Shown here one piece after another: positions 14,754 to 23,732 of a stretch of DNA of 64,000 bases. The notes beneath the pieces were generated by a model. That model ran no database searches. It saw nothing but the letters and a program-made list of their open reading frames with translations, and was not told the origin of the DNA. The stretch's first letter is position 1; every line of letters starts with the position of its first letter. Origin of the DNA: Novosphingobium terrae (lineage in GTDB: Bacteria; Pseudomonadota; Alphaproteobacteria; Sphingomonadales; Sphingomonadaceae); contig NZ_JABVZR010000001.1 of NCBI RefSeq assembly GCF_017163935.1, positions 992,001-1,056,000 on the forward strand, given 5' to 3'. The translations under genes were made by a program, and so were the position numbers.

Positions 14754-15956
14754 ATGCCCCATCCGCAGGCCGGTGCCACCGCCGCTGCTCGCCCCTCTGT
14801 CACTCCGGCGCTTCCCACGCTGGCCATGGCGGTGGCGACGGGCATGGGTGTGGCCAACATCTATTACAACCAGCCGATGCTGGGGCTGATCGAGCGCGAA
14901 ATGCCCGGCACGCTCTCTGCGATGCTGCCGATGGTGACACAGCTGGGCTATGCGGCGGGGCTGGTGCTGCTGGTGCCGCTGGGCGATCTGCTGGAGCGGC
15001 GCCGGTTGATCGTGGTGCAGTTCCTGCTGCTGGCGGGGGCTCTGGCGCTGCTGGCCATGGCGCCCAATGCCGCGATGCTGCTGCTGGCGGCTGCGGTGGT
15101 GGGCGCGATGTCGACGGTGGCGCAGCAGATCGTGCCTTTTGCCGCCCATCTGGCCAGCCCGGAGAAGCGCGGCGCGGTGGTGGGCACGGTGATGTCCGGC
15201 CTGCTTTGCGGCATTTTGCTGAGCCGCACGCTGGCGGGCATTGTGGGCGGCCATGCCGGGTGGCGGGCGATGTTCGCGCTGGCCGTGCCGCTCTCGCTGT
15301 TGGCCGGAGCGCTGATGCGCTGGCGCTTGCCGCACAGCAAGCCTGATGCCGGGCTGGGCTATGGCGCCTTGCTCGCCTCGATGGAGCATCTGTGGCTCGA
15401 TTTTCCCGCGCTGCGGCTGGGGGCGATCAGCCAGGGGCTGGTCTTCGGGTCCTTTTCGGCCTTCTGGTCGATCCTGGCGCTGCACCTGCAGGAGCCGCGT
15501 TTCGGGCTGGGCGCAGGAGCGGCCGGGTTGTTCGGCGTGATCGGCCTTGTCGGCGTGGCGGCTGCGCCTTTGGCGGGGCGCGTGGCCGACAAGCATGGGC
15601 CGCGTCCGATGATCGTGGCCGGCGCTCTGGTGGTTGTGGCCGGCTGGGTGGTGATCCGCCTGTGGGATACGCTGGCAGGCATGGTGCTGGGGGTGATTGC
15701 GCTGGATTTCGGGGTGCAGATCGCGCTGATTTCCAACCAGCATATCATTTTTGCCCTCAAGCCCGAGGCACGCTCGCGGATCAACACCATCTTCATGGCG
15801 GTGATGTTCGTGGGCGGCGCGCTGGGCTCGGCGGGCGCCGCCTGGGGCTGGGCGCATGGCGGCTGGCCGCTGGTGGCGCTGATCGGTCTGGGCGCCTCGG
15901 CGTTGGCGGCAGCAATCCAGCTGTTTTTCGCGCGAAAATCTTCGGCCAATACCTAG
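14754..15956 (+). CDS. MFS transporter (DHA1-like)
   Basis: 400 residues with 12 predicted membrane helices. Loop 2-3 carries PLGDLLERRRLIV and loop 8-9 GRVADKHGPRPMIV, the MFS motif A in both halves. N-terminal sequence GVANIYYNQPMLGLIEREM resembles the YnfM/AraJ-like proton-coupled efflux branch. ATG 14754 follows GAAGGACA. It is divergent from the epimerase gene. Substrate unknown. The cfa promoter begins 21 bp after its stop. Confidence 0.85.
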   Translation: MPHPQAGATAAARPSVTPALPTLAMAVATGMGVANIYYNQPMLGLIEREMPGTLSAMLPMVTQLGYAAGLVLLVPLGDLLERRRLIVVQFLLLAGALALLAMAPNAAMLLLAAAVVGAMSTVAQQIVPFAAHLASPEKRGAVVGTVMSGLLCGILLSRTLAGIVGGHAGWRAMFALAVPLSLLAGALMRWRLPHSKPDAGLGYGALLASMEHLWLDFPALRLGAISQGLVFGSFSAFWSILALHLQEPRFGLGAGAAGLFGVIGLVGVAAAPLAGRVADKHGPRPMIVAGALVVVAGWVVIRLWDTLAGMVLGVIALDFGVQIALISNQHIIFALKPEARSRINTIFMAVMFVGGALGSAGAAWGWAHGGWPLVALIGLGASALAAAIQLFFARKSSANT

Positions 15957-15976
15957 GTAGCTCTTGACCATAGGGC

Positions 15977-16001
15977 GGAACGGGGTGATCTTTGGAACGT
16001 T
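15977..16001 (+). promoter_or_regulatory. EcfG promoter of cfa
   Basis: GGAAC (15977-15981), 16-base spacer, CGTT (15998-16001): exact match to the EcfG consensus, 36 bp before the cfa start codon. Confidence 0.85.
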
Positions 16002-16036
16002 GGGTTACGGGGGTAGTGTAAAGGAAGAGAACAGGC

Positions 16037-17314
16037 ATGTGGTTGCTTGACCGTTTGTTGCGCCGGCTGATCCGTCATGGGTCCTTGCAGATCACCGATG
16101 CCGATCTTCGCGTCTACACATACGGGCAACCCAGCGAAAACCCGATCCGCCTGACCTTTACCGACAAGCGCACTGCCAACCACATCGCCCGCTATCCCGC
16201 TCTGGGCGCGGGTGAAGCCTATATGCGCGGCTGGATGGTCGTCGAATGCCCGCATGACATTCGCGATCTGGTGCTGATGTTCAGCGCCGAGGCCCGCGCC
16301 GCCAAGACCCATATGCAGGCGCCGGGCAAGCTGCGGAACCTGTTCGACAAGATCGGCTGGTGGGCCGATCAGTTCAACTATCGCAAGCGCGCCAGCAGCA
16401 ATGTGCGCCACCATTACGACCTCAACCGCCAGTTCTATGAGCTGTTCCTCGATGAGGACCGGCAATACACCATGGCCTATTTCGCCGATGACAAGGCCAC
16501 GCTGGAGCGGGCGCAGCTGGAGAAGAAGGCGCTGATCGCCGCCAAGCTGCATCTGCCCACCGATGGTTCGGCCAGGGGCATGCGGGTGCTGGATATCGGC
16601 TGCGGCTGGGGCGGGTTGGCGCTCTATCTCAACCGCCATTACGGCTGCGAGGTGCTGGGCATCTCGCTGGCGCCCGATCAGGTGAAATTCGCGCAGGAGC
16701 GGGCCGAGGCGGCAGGCGTTGCCGATAAGGTGCGCTTCGAACTGGTGGATTACCGCGATCTGAAAGACCAGTTCGACCGCATCACCAGCGTGGGCATGAT
16801 CGAGCATGTGGGGGCGCGGCATTTCGGCGAATATTTCGGCCATACGTTCGACCGGCTGAAGGATGATGGGATCATGCTGACCCATACCATCGGTCGCACC
16901 GGTGGCCCGGGTTTCACCGATGCCTGGACGCGCAATTACATCTTCCCCGGCGGCTACATTCCCGCAATGAGCGAGCTGGTGAAAGCCATTGAGCGCACCG
17001 GCTGGCAATTGGCCGATGTGGAGATCCTGCGCTATCATTACGGCCACACGCTGGCCGAATGGTATCGCCGCACCACGCTGCATTCCAAGGAAATCATCGC
17101 GCTTTACGATGAGCAATTGCTGCGCATGTGGCAGTTCTATCTCGCCGGGGCCGAGCAGGCCTTCCGCAATGACGAGATGGTCAACTTCCATCTCCAGAGC
17201 GTGAAGAGGCAGGATGTGCTGCCCATGACCCGCGACTATATCACCACCGAAATGCAGCGGCTGATCGGTGAGGAAGCGCCGCCGCAATGGCATCTGGCGC
17301 CCCGCGTGGCTTGA
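16037..17314 (+). CDS. cfa: Cyclopropane-fatty-acyl-phospholipid synthase
   Basis: 425 residues. The C-terminal two thirds is a SAM methyltransferase with VLDIGCGWGGLALYL (motif I, near residue 190) and SVGMIEHVGARHFGEYF, which carries the bicarbonate/active-site Glu-His region of Cfa enzymes; the N-terminal 110 residues are the lipid-interaction domain (ITDADLRVYTYG, GEAYMRGWMVVE). It methylenates unsaturated acyl chains in the membrane, a known stationary-phase and acid-stress adaptation. GGAAGAGAACAGGC precedes the ATG. A perfect EcfG promoter upstream places it in the general stress regulon. A terminator hairpin follows. Confidence 0.95.
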   Translation: MWLLDRLLRRLIRHGSLQITDADLRVYTYGQPSENPIRLTFTDKRTANHIARYPALGAGEAYMRGWMVVECPHDIRDLVLMFSAEARAAKTHMQAPGKLRNLFDKIGWWADQFNYRKRASSNVRHHYDLNRQFYELFLDEDRQYTMAYFADDKATLERAQLEKKALIAAKLHLPTDGSARGMRVLDIGCGWGGLALYLNRHYGCEVLGISLAPDQVKFAQERAEAAGVADKVRFELVDYRDLKDQFDRITSVGMIEHVGARHFGEYFGHTFDRLKDDGIMLTHTIGRTGGPGFTDAWTRNYIFPGGYIPAMSELVKAIERTGWQLADVEILRYHYGHTLAEWYRRTTLHSKEIIALYDEQLLRMWQFYLAGAEQAFRNDEMVNFHLQSVKRQDVLPMTRDYITTEMQRLIGEEAPPQWHLAPRVA

Positions 17315-17334
17315 GGCATCACGTTGATCAAGGG

Positions 17335-17359
17335 ATGGCCGGGCGTGATGCCCGGCCAT
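17335..17359. terminator. Bidirectional terminator between cfa and DUF4142 gene
   Basis: ATGGCCGGGC and GCCCGGCCAT form a perfect 10-bp stem around a 5-base loop, lying between two convergent genes. Confidence 0.75.
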
Positions 17360-17366
17360 TCTCGTT

Positions 17367-17957
17367 TCAGCCGCTGATCTTGTTCAGCATGGTGATATGG
17401 TCGCGCACCACGGGCACGATGTTGTCGGCCACCACCTTGAGCTGAGGCGTGTCGCCACCGGCGCCATAGCTCTTGTGCAGGGCCAGAGCGGCCTGATGGC
17501 CTTCCTTCTGATCCTCGATGTAGAGCTTGTCGGCATCCTCGCCCTTGGCGGCCTTGATGGCATCCAGCTTCTGCTGAAGCTCGGGCGGTAGCGTAGGTTC
17601 GGGCGCCTTGATGCCCGCCGCCATGGCCGCCTTCTTCACCTTCTCGGTGGAGTCCTGATGGGCCGAGATCATCATCTTGGCGAAATTCTCGATCTCGGCA
17701 TTCTTGGTGGTCTTGAGGATGGCGCGCGAGGATTCGATCTCGAACTTGTCGCCCGCGCCGGCCTTTTCGATATAGCTCCTGGCATCGGTCACCGGGGCGG
17801 TGTCGATGGCACTGTCGCTGCTGGAGACGGCGGCGGGGTCGTCAAGCGCGGCACTGCTGCTGACGGCATCGGAGGTGGAGGGCGCCTTCTGGCAGGCCGC
17901 CAGAGCCAGCGCGGGCAGCAGAGCGGGCAAGGTGAGCCGGATCAGGGATTTGTTCAT
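17367..17957 (-). CDS. DUF4142 lipoprotein
   Basis: 196 residues from ATG 17957, preceded by GAGGAGAG; the ATG at 17975 lacks a site. A lipoprotein signal ends in LAAC (Cys about 21). A Ser/Ala/Asp linker leads to a four-helix DUF4142 domain (YIEKAGAGDKFEIESSRAIL, FAKMMISAHQDSTEKVKKAA), a ferritin-like helical bundle that usually lacks metal ligands. Family members are often stress-induced envelope proteins. No clear EcfG promoter was found upstream. Confidence 0.85.
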   Translation of the reverse strand: MNKSLIRLTLPALLPALALAACQKAPSTSDAVSSSAALDDPAAVSSSDSAIDTAPVTDARSYIEKAGAGDKFEIESSRAILKTTKNAEIENFAKMMISAHQDSTEKVKKAAMAAGIKAPEPTLPPELQQKLDAIKAAKGEDADKLYIEDQKEGHQAALALHKSYGAGGDTPQLKVVADNIVPVVRDHITMLNKISG

Positions 17958-18142
17958 CACTCTCTCCTCAAACATGCTTGGGTTTCAGACAGGCTTCCGG
18001 GCGTCGCGGGAAGGCGCGATGCTGCACCCTTGCTGCATGCCATGCTGCAGGGTGATGGGGGCAATGCAGTCCCCGGAGGCATGATGGTGCAATGGGCGTG
18101 AGGGCCAAATGGTCCCGGTGTTTTTGAACCAGGCTGTGTTGG

Positions 18143-18295
18143 TTATGGTGCGCCTCTGTTCAGCGCCCAGAGCACGATCATGCCAAGGATCGTCACGCTC
18201 AGCCCGATCAGCAGCATCCAGCGCACCACGCCGGGGGTGGAGCCGCCGCGAGCCTTGTCGGTCTCGATATGGATTTCCTCGTCGTCGCCCTGCAT
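18143..18295 (-). CDS. Small single-pass membrane protein
   Basis: 50 residues from ATG 18295, with AGGAGAGAT seven bases upstream; an earlier ATG (18328) lacks a site. An acidic N-terminus (MQGDDEEIHIETDKARGG) is followed by one membrane helix VVRWMLLIGLSVTILGMIVL and a short tail. No family recognised with certainty. A weak EcfG-like element (GGAAA-N17-CGTA) lies at 18340-18365. Confidence 0.65.
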   Translation of the reverse strand: MQGDDEEIHIETDKARGGSTPGVVRWMLLIGLSVTILGMIVLWALNRGAP

Positions 18296-18433
18296 GGGAT
18301 CTCTCCTCAGGTGCCTCCCGACAGACATTCCATGTCGGTTACGCCTGAGGAGGCCCAGAGTTTCCTTGCGGTAAAATTGAAGCCGGCAGAGGGAAAGGTG
18401 TTCAGGGCAGCCGGTCGTCAGGGCAAACAGTCG

Positions 18434-19345
18434 TCAGGGCAGGGCTTCGCCGCGCGCCGCCACCAGCACTGCGTACCAGTCCTGACGCGTCCAGCGGATC
18501 TTGAGCGCTTCCATGCCCTCGGCAATGCGCGCGGGGTTCTGCGAGCCGACGATGGGCACGATGCCCGAAGGATGCGCCATCAGCCAGCCATAGGTAGCCG
18601 CCATGCGCGACACGCCCTGCTCCTGCGCCACCTTGTCCAGCGCCGCCGCCACGGCCTTTTCACGCGGGCTCTGCGGATCGGCCAGACGGCCACCGCCCAG
18701 CGGTGACCATGCCAGCGGGGTCAGCCCCAGCATCATCGCCTGATCCAGTTCGCCATTTTCGAAACAGGTGAGCCGCAGCGGGCTGATTTCGGGCTGGGTG
18801 GCGACCAGCTTCTGCCCCAGAAACTGGTTCAGCGCCGCCGTCTGCGCCACGGTAAAGTTCGAAACGCCCAGCGCCCGGATCTTGCCTGCCGCCACCGCAT
18901 CGTCCAGCGCGCGCGCCACCTCTTGCGGATGGGCGAGGATATCGGGGCGATGGACCTGCCACAGATCCACGGTCTCCACACCCAGACGCTTGAGCGAGGC
19001 ATCGATCGCCTCGGCCAGATAGGCGGGGCTCTGGTCATAGGGCAGGGGCGGGCGGATGCCGCCCTTGGTGGCCAGCACCATGCGCTGGCGCAGCGCGGGT
19101 TCGGCGCGCAGCACCTCGCCGAGCAGGCTTTCCGCGGCGCCAAAGCCCGCATCGCCAAAGCCATAGATATCGGCGGTGTCCAACAGGGTGATCCCGGCGT
19201 CCAGCGCGGCATGCACGCGGCGCGCGGCCTGCTCCACCGTGGCGGCGCCCTCGGTCAGGCGCCACATGCCCCAGGCGATGGGGGAGATGGCAAGGCCGGT
19301 ATCGCCCAGCAGGCGCGAGGCGGGAGGCGGGGGCAGCAGGCTCAT
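18434..19345 (-). CDS. Aldo/keto reductase
   Basis: About 303 residues from ATG 19345 (AAGGA eight bases upstream). TIM-barrel AKR with the catalytic tetrad Asp-Tyr in LLDTADIYGFGD, Lys in LATKGGIRPP, and His in DLWQVHRPDILA; NADPH site near IVPIVGSQNP at the C-terminus. It is closest to the YdhF-like/AKR11-type branch. It reduces carbonyls; physiological substrate unknown. It is divergent from a TetR regulator 127 bp away, which may control it. Confidence 0.88.
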   Translation of the reverse strand: MSLLPPPPASRLLGDTGLAISPIAWGMWRLTEGAATVEQAARRVHAALDAGITLLDTADIYGFGDAGFGAAESLLGEVLRAEPALRQRMVLATKGGIRPPLPYDQSPAYLAEAIDASLKRLGVETVDLWQVHRPDILAHPQEVARALDDAVAAGKIRALGVSNFTVAQTAALNQFLGQKLVATQPEISPLRLTCFENGELDQAMMLGLTPLAWSPLGGGRLADPQSPREKAVAAALDKVAQEQGVSRMAATYGWLMAHPSGIVPIVGSQNPARIAEGMEALKIRWTRQDWYAVLVAARGEALP

Positions 19346-19472
19346 CGGGGGCATCCTTCATAGGGCAACACCTTGGCCGATAAGGGCCGCCTTTGCTGCC
19401 CGCAAGCCGCAATCCGTGCTGAATACGAAGCGATCCTTGCTCCTCCCGGCGATTGCAGCGATGATTGCCGGC

Positions 19473-20117
19473 ATGACCTCTTCGCGCGCGCCCCGCCGTC
19501 CACCGATCCAGCCCCGGGCCGAGGAAACCCGTGCCCGCATCCTGCAAAAGGCACGCGATGCCTTTGCCGAACAGGGCTTCGACGGCGCCAGCAGCCGCGA
19601 CATCGCGCGTGAGGCGGGGGTCACCCATTCGATGATCACCTATCATTTCGGCACCAAGGACGCCCTGTGGCGCGAGGCCGTGCGCGACATGTTCGCCCTG
19701 ATCGATGCTCAGGTGAATGCGCCGGAGATTTATGAGCAGGATCTCGATCCGGTCGAGCGCTTCCGCCAGCAGATGCGCCGCTACACGCGCTATTGTGCGC
19801 AGCATCCCGAGCATGCCCGCATCACCATCGCCGAGGCCATCCGTGGCGGTCCGCGTCTGGAATGGATGATCGAGGAATTTGTGAAGCACAACCACGCGGG
19901 GTTCATGCCTCAGTTGAAGACGTTGATGGAGGCGGGGATTTTGCCTGCGGTGCCTCCGGAATCCCTGCTCTATGCCATCGTGGGCATGGCGCAATTGCCC
20001 TTTGTGCTGGCGCGCGAGGCGCAGGGCGCGCTGAATTACGACTTCACGCAGGAGGCCGCGATCGAGCGCCACGCCGATGCCATCCTGACCCTTCTGCTGC
20101 GCCGTAACGAGGCCTGA
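19473..20117 (+). CDS. TetR/AcrR family regulator
   Basis: About 214 residues from ATG 19473; ATG 19461 is an alternative four codons upstream, and neither has a strong ribosome site. DNA-binding domain at about 15-65: EETRARILQKARDAFAEQGF, then SRDIAREAGVTHSMITYHFG with the HTH. The C-terminal ligand domain of about 140 residues is typical of the family (CecR-like). It probably controls the divergent aldo/keto reductase or the downstream GH3 gene; no palindrome was identified with confidence. Confidence 0.85.
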   Translation: MTSSRAPRRPPIQPRAEETRARILQKARDAFAEQGFDGASSRDIAREAGVTHSMITYHFGTKDALWREAVRDMFALIDAQVNAPEIYEQDLDPVERFRQQMRRYTRYCAQHPEHARITIAEAIRGGPRLEWMIEEFVKHNHAGFMPQLKTLMEAGILPAVPPESLLYAIVGMAQLPFVLAREAQGALNYDFTQEAAIERHADAILTLLLRRNEA

Positions 20118-20251
20118 GCAAGGCTGGTTGACAAAACCATCCAGCTGGATGATTTCTGCGACAGGATCAACGAAGGGAGAGGCCCGCCGGTCTGCCTGCC
20201 GCCTGTTGTGCGTGCTGACCGGCTGCCTTGAAAGACAAGGATATCAAGCGC

Positions 20252-22459
20252 ATGGTAGCAAAGCGGATGGTGCAGGCCGGACGGATCGGCGTGGCTCTGA
20301 TGGCGTTGGCAGCCGCCGGAGCGGCGGCAGCAGCGCCAACCGATGCCGAGCAGCGCGCGGCAGCCACGGTCAAGGCGATGACGCCCGAGGAAAAGACCGT
20401 GCTGACCCATGGCATCATGCCGCTGCCCATCGTGCCCAATGCGCCGCCGCCGCCGCCGGGCGCCATCATCGGCGCGGGCTTCATTCCCGGGATCGACCGC
20501 CTTGCGGTGCCGGCGCTCAAGGAAACCGACGCCTCGCTGGGCGTGGCCTATGTGATGGGCCTGCGCAAGGATGGCGCCACCGCGCTGCCCAGCGGCGTGG
20601 CCATGGCCGCCAGTTGGAACCCGCAGATCCTGCGCGAAGGCGGCGCGATGATCGGCAGCGAAGCGCGCGCCAAGGGCTTCAACATCCTGCTGGCGGGTGG
20701 CACCAATCTGACGCGCGATCCGCGCAATGGCCGCACCTTCGAATATCTCTCGGAAGATCCGCTGCTCTCGGGCGTGCTGGTGGGCAACGCCATTGCGGGC
20801 ATCCAGTCGAACCATATCATCTCGACCATCAAGCATTTCGCGCTGAACGGTCAGGAGACGGGCCGCAAATTCGCCGATGTGAAGATCAGCGACGCCGCCG
20901 CGCGTGAAAGCGATCTGCTGGCGTTCAAGATCGGCATCGAGGTCGGCAACCCCGGCTCGGTCATGTGCTCCTACAACCGCGTGCATGGCGAGCAGGCCTG
21001 CGCCAGCGACTATCTGCTGAACACAGTGCTGAAGAAGGACTGGCGCTACAAGGGCTTCGTCATGTCCGACTGGGGCGCGGTGCCGGGGCTGGACGCGGCG
21101 CTCAAGGGCCTCGACCAGCAGTCTGGCGAGCAGCTCGATCCGGGCATCTTCTTCGCCGACAAGCTGGCCGCCGCCGCCAAGAGCGATCCGGCCTATGCCG
21201 CCCGCCTCGACGATATGAACAAGCGCATCCTCTGGGCGATCTACGACAACGGGCTCGACAAGAATCCCGCCAAGCCCGGCGGCGAGATCGACTTCAAGGC
21301 CGACAGCGCCGTCTCGCTGGAAACCGCCAGGCAGGGCATCGTTTTGCTGCGCAACACGGGCAACGCCCTGCCGCTGGCCAAGACGGCCAAGCATATCGCG
21401 GTGATCGGCGGCTATGCCGATACCGGCGTGCTGTCTGGCGCCGGCTCCAGCCAGGTGCAGGGCAAGGATGGCCCTGCGGCCGTGATCCCGCTGGGCGGCA
21501 CCGGCCCCTGGGCCTCCTTCATCGCCGAACAGTATCACCGCTCGGCCCCGGTCGATGCGATCAAGGCGCTGGCCCCTCAGGCTGAGGTGAACTTCCGCAC
21601 CGGCACCTACATCTCCGACGCGGTTGCGGCGGCCAAGAAGGCTGACGTGGCCATCGTTTTCGCCACCAAATGGGCCTCCGAAGGGCTCGATCAGGCCGAT
21701 CTGACACTGCCACGCGGGCAGGACGCCTTGATCGAGGCCGTCGCCGCCGCCAACCCGCACACCATCGTCGTGCTGGAAACCGGCAACCCCGTGCTGATGC
21801 CCTGGCTCGACAAGACCGCCGCCGTGGTCGAGGCATGGTTCCCCGGCGCGCGCGGCGGCGAGGCCATCGCCAGCGTGCTCTTCGGCGACACCAACCCCTC
21901 GGGCCGCCTGCCGATCACCTTCCCGGCCAGCGAGAGCCAGCTGCCCCGCGCGAAGATCGACGGCTACGATCAGTACGATCCCAACTTCTCCGGCGACGCC
22001 CCCAGCAAGGACGCCCAGCTCCATGTCGATTACGACATCGAGGGTTCGGACGTGGGTTACCGCTGGTTCGCCCGCCAGAACGCCAAGCCGCTGTTCCCCT
22101 TCGGCTTCGGCCTGAGCTACACCAGCTTCACCAGCGGCGCCCTGAAGACAGACGGCCACAAGGCCAGCTTCGCGCTGGCCAACACCGGCCAGCGTGGGGG
22201 CGCCACGGTGGGTCAGGTCTATCTGGTGAGCCGCAATGGGCAGAAGCTGCGCCGTCTGGTGGGCTTCCAGCGCGTCGAGCTGGCGCCGGGCGCTTCGCAG
22301 AATGTCGCGTTCAACATCGATCAGCGTTTGCTGGCCGATTGGAAGGATGGCGGCTGGTCGGTGCCTGCGGGTGACTACGGTTTCGCCGTGGGTGAGAATG
22401 CCGAAACGCTGGGGCCGGTGGTGAGTGTGAAGGTGAAGGCTGCGCGTTGGAAGGATTGA
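20252..22459 (+). CDS. GH3 family beta-glucosidase, secreted
   Basis: 735 residues from ATG 20252 (AAGGA upstream; a TTG at 20228 is possible). Signal peptide RIGVALMALAAAGAAAAA. GH3 N-domain with KHFALNGQETGR (about 194-205), catalytic nucleophile Asp273 in FVMSDWGAVPG, then the (alpha/beta)6 sandwich domain with SEGLDQADLTLP carrying the probable acid/base Glu, and a fibronectin-III-like end starting PLFPFGFGLSYTSF. It would remove terminal beta-glucosyl units from plant oligosaccharides or glycosides in the periplasm. Monocistronic by context; a 237-bp repeat follows its stop by 22 bp. Confidence 0.93.
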   Translation: MVAKRMVQAGRIGVALMALAAAGAAAAAPTDAEQRAAATVKAMTPEEKTVLTHGIMPLPIVPNAPPPPPGAIIGAGFIPGIDRLAVPALKETDASLGVAYVMGLRKDGATALPSGVAMAASWNPQILREGGAMIGSEARAKGFNILLAGGTNLTRDPRNGRTFEYLSEDPLLSGVLVGNAIAGIQSNHIISTIKHFALNGQETGRKFADVKISDAAARESDLLAFKIGIEVGNPGSVMCSYNRVHGEQACASDYLLNTVLKKDWRYKGFVMSDWGAVPGLDAALKGLDQQSGEQLDPGIFFADKLAAAAKSDPAYAARLDDMNKRILWAIYDNGLDKNPAKPGGEIDFKADSAVSLETARQGIVLLRNTGNALPLAKTAKHIAVIGGYADTGVLSGAGSSQVQGKDGPAAVIPLGGTGPWASFIAEQYHRSAPVDAIKALAPQAEVNFRTGTYISDAVAAAKKADVAIVFATKWASEGLDQADLTLPRGQDALIEAVAAANPHTIVVLETGNPVLMPWLDKTAAVVEAWFPGARGGEAIASVLFGDTNPSGRLPITFPASESQLPRAKIDGYDQYDPNFSGDAPSKDAQLHVDYDIEGSDVGYRWFARQNAKPLFPFGFGLSYTSFTSGALKTDGHKASFALANTGQRGGATVGQVYLVSRNGQKLRRLVGFQRVELAPGASQNVAFNIDQRLLADWKDGGWSVPAGDYGFAVGENAETLGPVVSVKVKAARWKD

Positions 22460-22481
22460 AGGGTAGATGAAAGGGATAAAT

Positions 22482-22718
22482 GCGAGGGTGTTACACCCTC
22501 GCGCTCCCATGAATGTCTGCGTTGCGCATCGGGTTCGGCCATAGGGCTAATGTCGCTGCGCCGCAGGCTTTAAAAACGTGAACACCTCTATTGATCAGGA
22601 TCTCGCTGCCTGCGGCGCTTGACGTTACGCAGGTGGAGAGGTTGCGCGCACCGGTTGGGTGCCACCGCCTTATCGTCGGAAGACGTTCCGGGGGTGCAGG
22701 GGGTGTAACACCCCCTGC
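22482..22718. repeat. Intergenic hairpin-ended repeat, copy B (237 bp)
   Basis: Same architecture and register as copy A: 21-bp hairpin (22482-22502), 9 bp, left arm (22512-22568), 39-bp centre (22569-22607), right arm (22608-22686), 9 bp, 23-bp hairpin (22696-22718). The two 57-bp left arms align without gaps at 51 positions. The right arms share GCGCAGGTGGAGAGG-like and TCGTCGGAAGACGT blocks at identical offsets. The centre is unrelated in sequence to that of copy A. It lies between convergent genes. Confidence 0.85.
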
Positions 22719-22730
22719 TTAGCCTTCTTC

Positions 22731-23507
22731 TCATTCTTCAGAAGGCACCAACACCACCAGCTTGTAATCGCTGCGCTCGGTGGGGTGCAGCGTGTGCTGC
22801 CGATAGGCGATCAGACCCTGCGCGGGATGCACAAAACCCCGCAGCCCGCCCTCGCGCGCGACCACGGCCTGACGGTCCCACACTTCGGCGAAGAACGGGC
22901 TCTCGGCTTTCAAACCCTCCACCAGCGCCAGAGCGCGCGGATCGTCCAGCGCCCGGCCATAATCGGCGCGGAACTCGGCCAGCAGACGGGTGGCGCGGTT
23001 TTCCCAGTCGGGGATCAGGGCGCGGGCGGCGTCTTGGGTGAAGACGTAGCGCAGCAGATTATGGGGCCCGTCGCCCTCCAGCCATGGGGCGAAAAGCTGG
23101 CGCGCCGCCTCGTTCCAGCAGCAGGCGTTCCACAGGCGGTCGAGGCCATAGGCCGGGTGAGCGATCAGCCCGACCATGGCGTGCAGAGCCTCGGGCGCAT
23201 CGGCGGCGGCAGAGGGTGCGGGGGCGTCGGGATCGCGGCGGCCGGCCAGTTCGAAGAGATAGGCGCGCTCTGCCGGGGTCAGGGCCAGCGCCATGGCGAG
23301 GCGGCGCAGGGCCTCGGGCGAGACGCTGACGTCGCGACCCTGCTCGATCCAGGCGCACCAGGTGGCGCCGATCCCGGCGCGGGCGGCCAGTTCCTCGCGG
23401 CGCAGGCCGGGGGTGCGGCGGCGGGCGGTGGGCAGGTCGGGCGTGAGCCCCTCGCGGTGCGAGCGGATGAATTGGCCCAGCAGGCGGCGTTGCTCCTCGC
23501 TCCTCAT
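22731..23507 (-). CDS. XRE-family regulator with MmyB-like ligand domain
   Basis: 258 residues from ATG 23507 (MRSEEQRRLLGQFIRSHRE). HTH at about 10-80: TPGLRREELAARAGIGATWC, AWIEQGRDVSVS, typical of the MmyB-like group in which TPGLRREE is diagnostic. The remaining about 170 residues match the MmyB ligand-binding domain (NLLRYVFTQDAARALIPDWE, RATRLLAEFRADYGR). These regulators often control neighbouring reductases; here the divergent neighbour is an HWE kinase. An in-frame extension to 24377 lies inside that kinase gene and is rejected. Confidence 0.9.
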   Translation of the reverse strand: MRSEEQRRLLGQFIRSHREGLTPDLPTARRRTPGLRREELAARAGIGATWCAWIEQGRDVSVSPEALRRLAMALALTPAERAYLFELAGRRDPDAPAPSAAADAPEALHAMVGLIAHPAYGLDRLWNACCWNEAARQLFAPWLEGDGPHNLLRYVFTQDAARALIPDWENRATRLLAEFRADYGRALDDPRALALVEGLKAESPFFAEVWDRQAVVAREGGLRGFVHPAQGLIAYRQHTLHPTERSDYKLVVLVPSEE

Positions 23508-23732
23508 GGGGTGCCTATAGGCGAGGGCGGGGCGGGGGCCAAGGCATTGCCTGCACGCATTTTTCCGAGGGGCTGGCGGAAAGATGCAAGTTTCGCGCGT
23601 CGTCTCCTGCTTGGAGGCCGCCGGGAAAGCCTTGCCGCACCCTTCCTTCCTGCGCCCCGAAATGGTAAAAGGCCGGCGCGGGGAGGATGGACTCTGCAGG
23701 GCTTGCGTGGGTTCTGGCGGGACGGTGCGGGC

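Noticed and set aside
18340..18365. GGAAA-N17-CGTA before the small membrane protein gene
   Set aside because: Both boxes deviate from the EcfG consensus; too weak to call, although the neighbouring gene set would fit.
20036..22510. 824-codon minus-strand frame
   Set aside because: Antisense to the GH3 glucosidase and TetR genes; composition-driven, no recognisable motif.
13376..22718. CRISPR or integron attC interpretation of the repeats
   Set aside because: There is no array: full copies are 9 kb apart, one centre each, with no cas or integrase gene in the window.
22659..23732. N-terminal extension of the PAS kinase by about 358 codons
   Set aside because: It would cover the opposite-strand XRE gene and enter the repeat element; PAS homology starts only after 23733.
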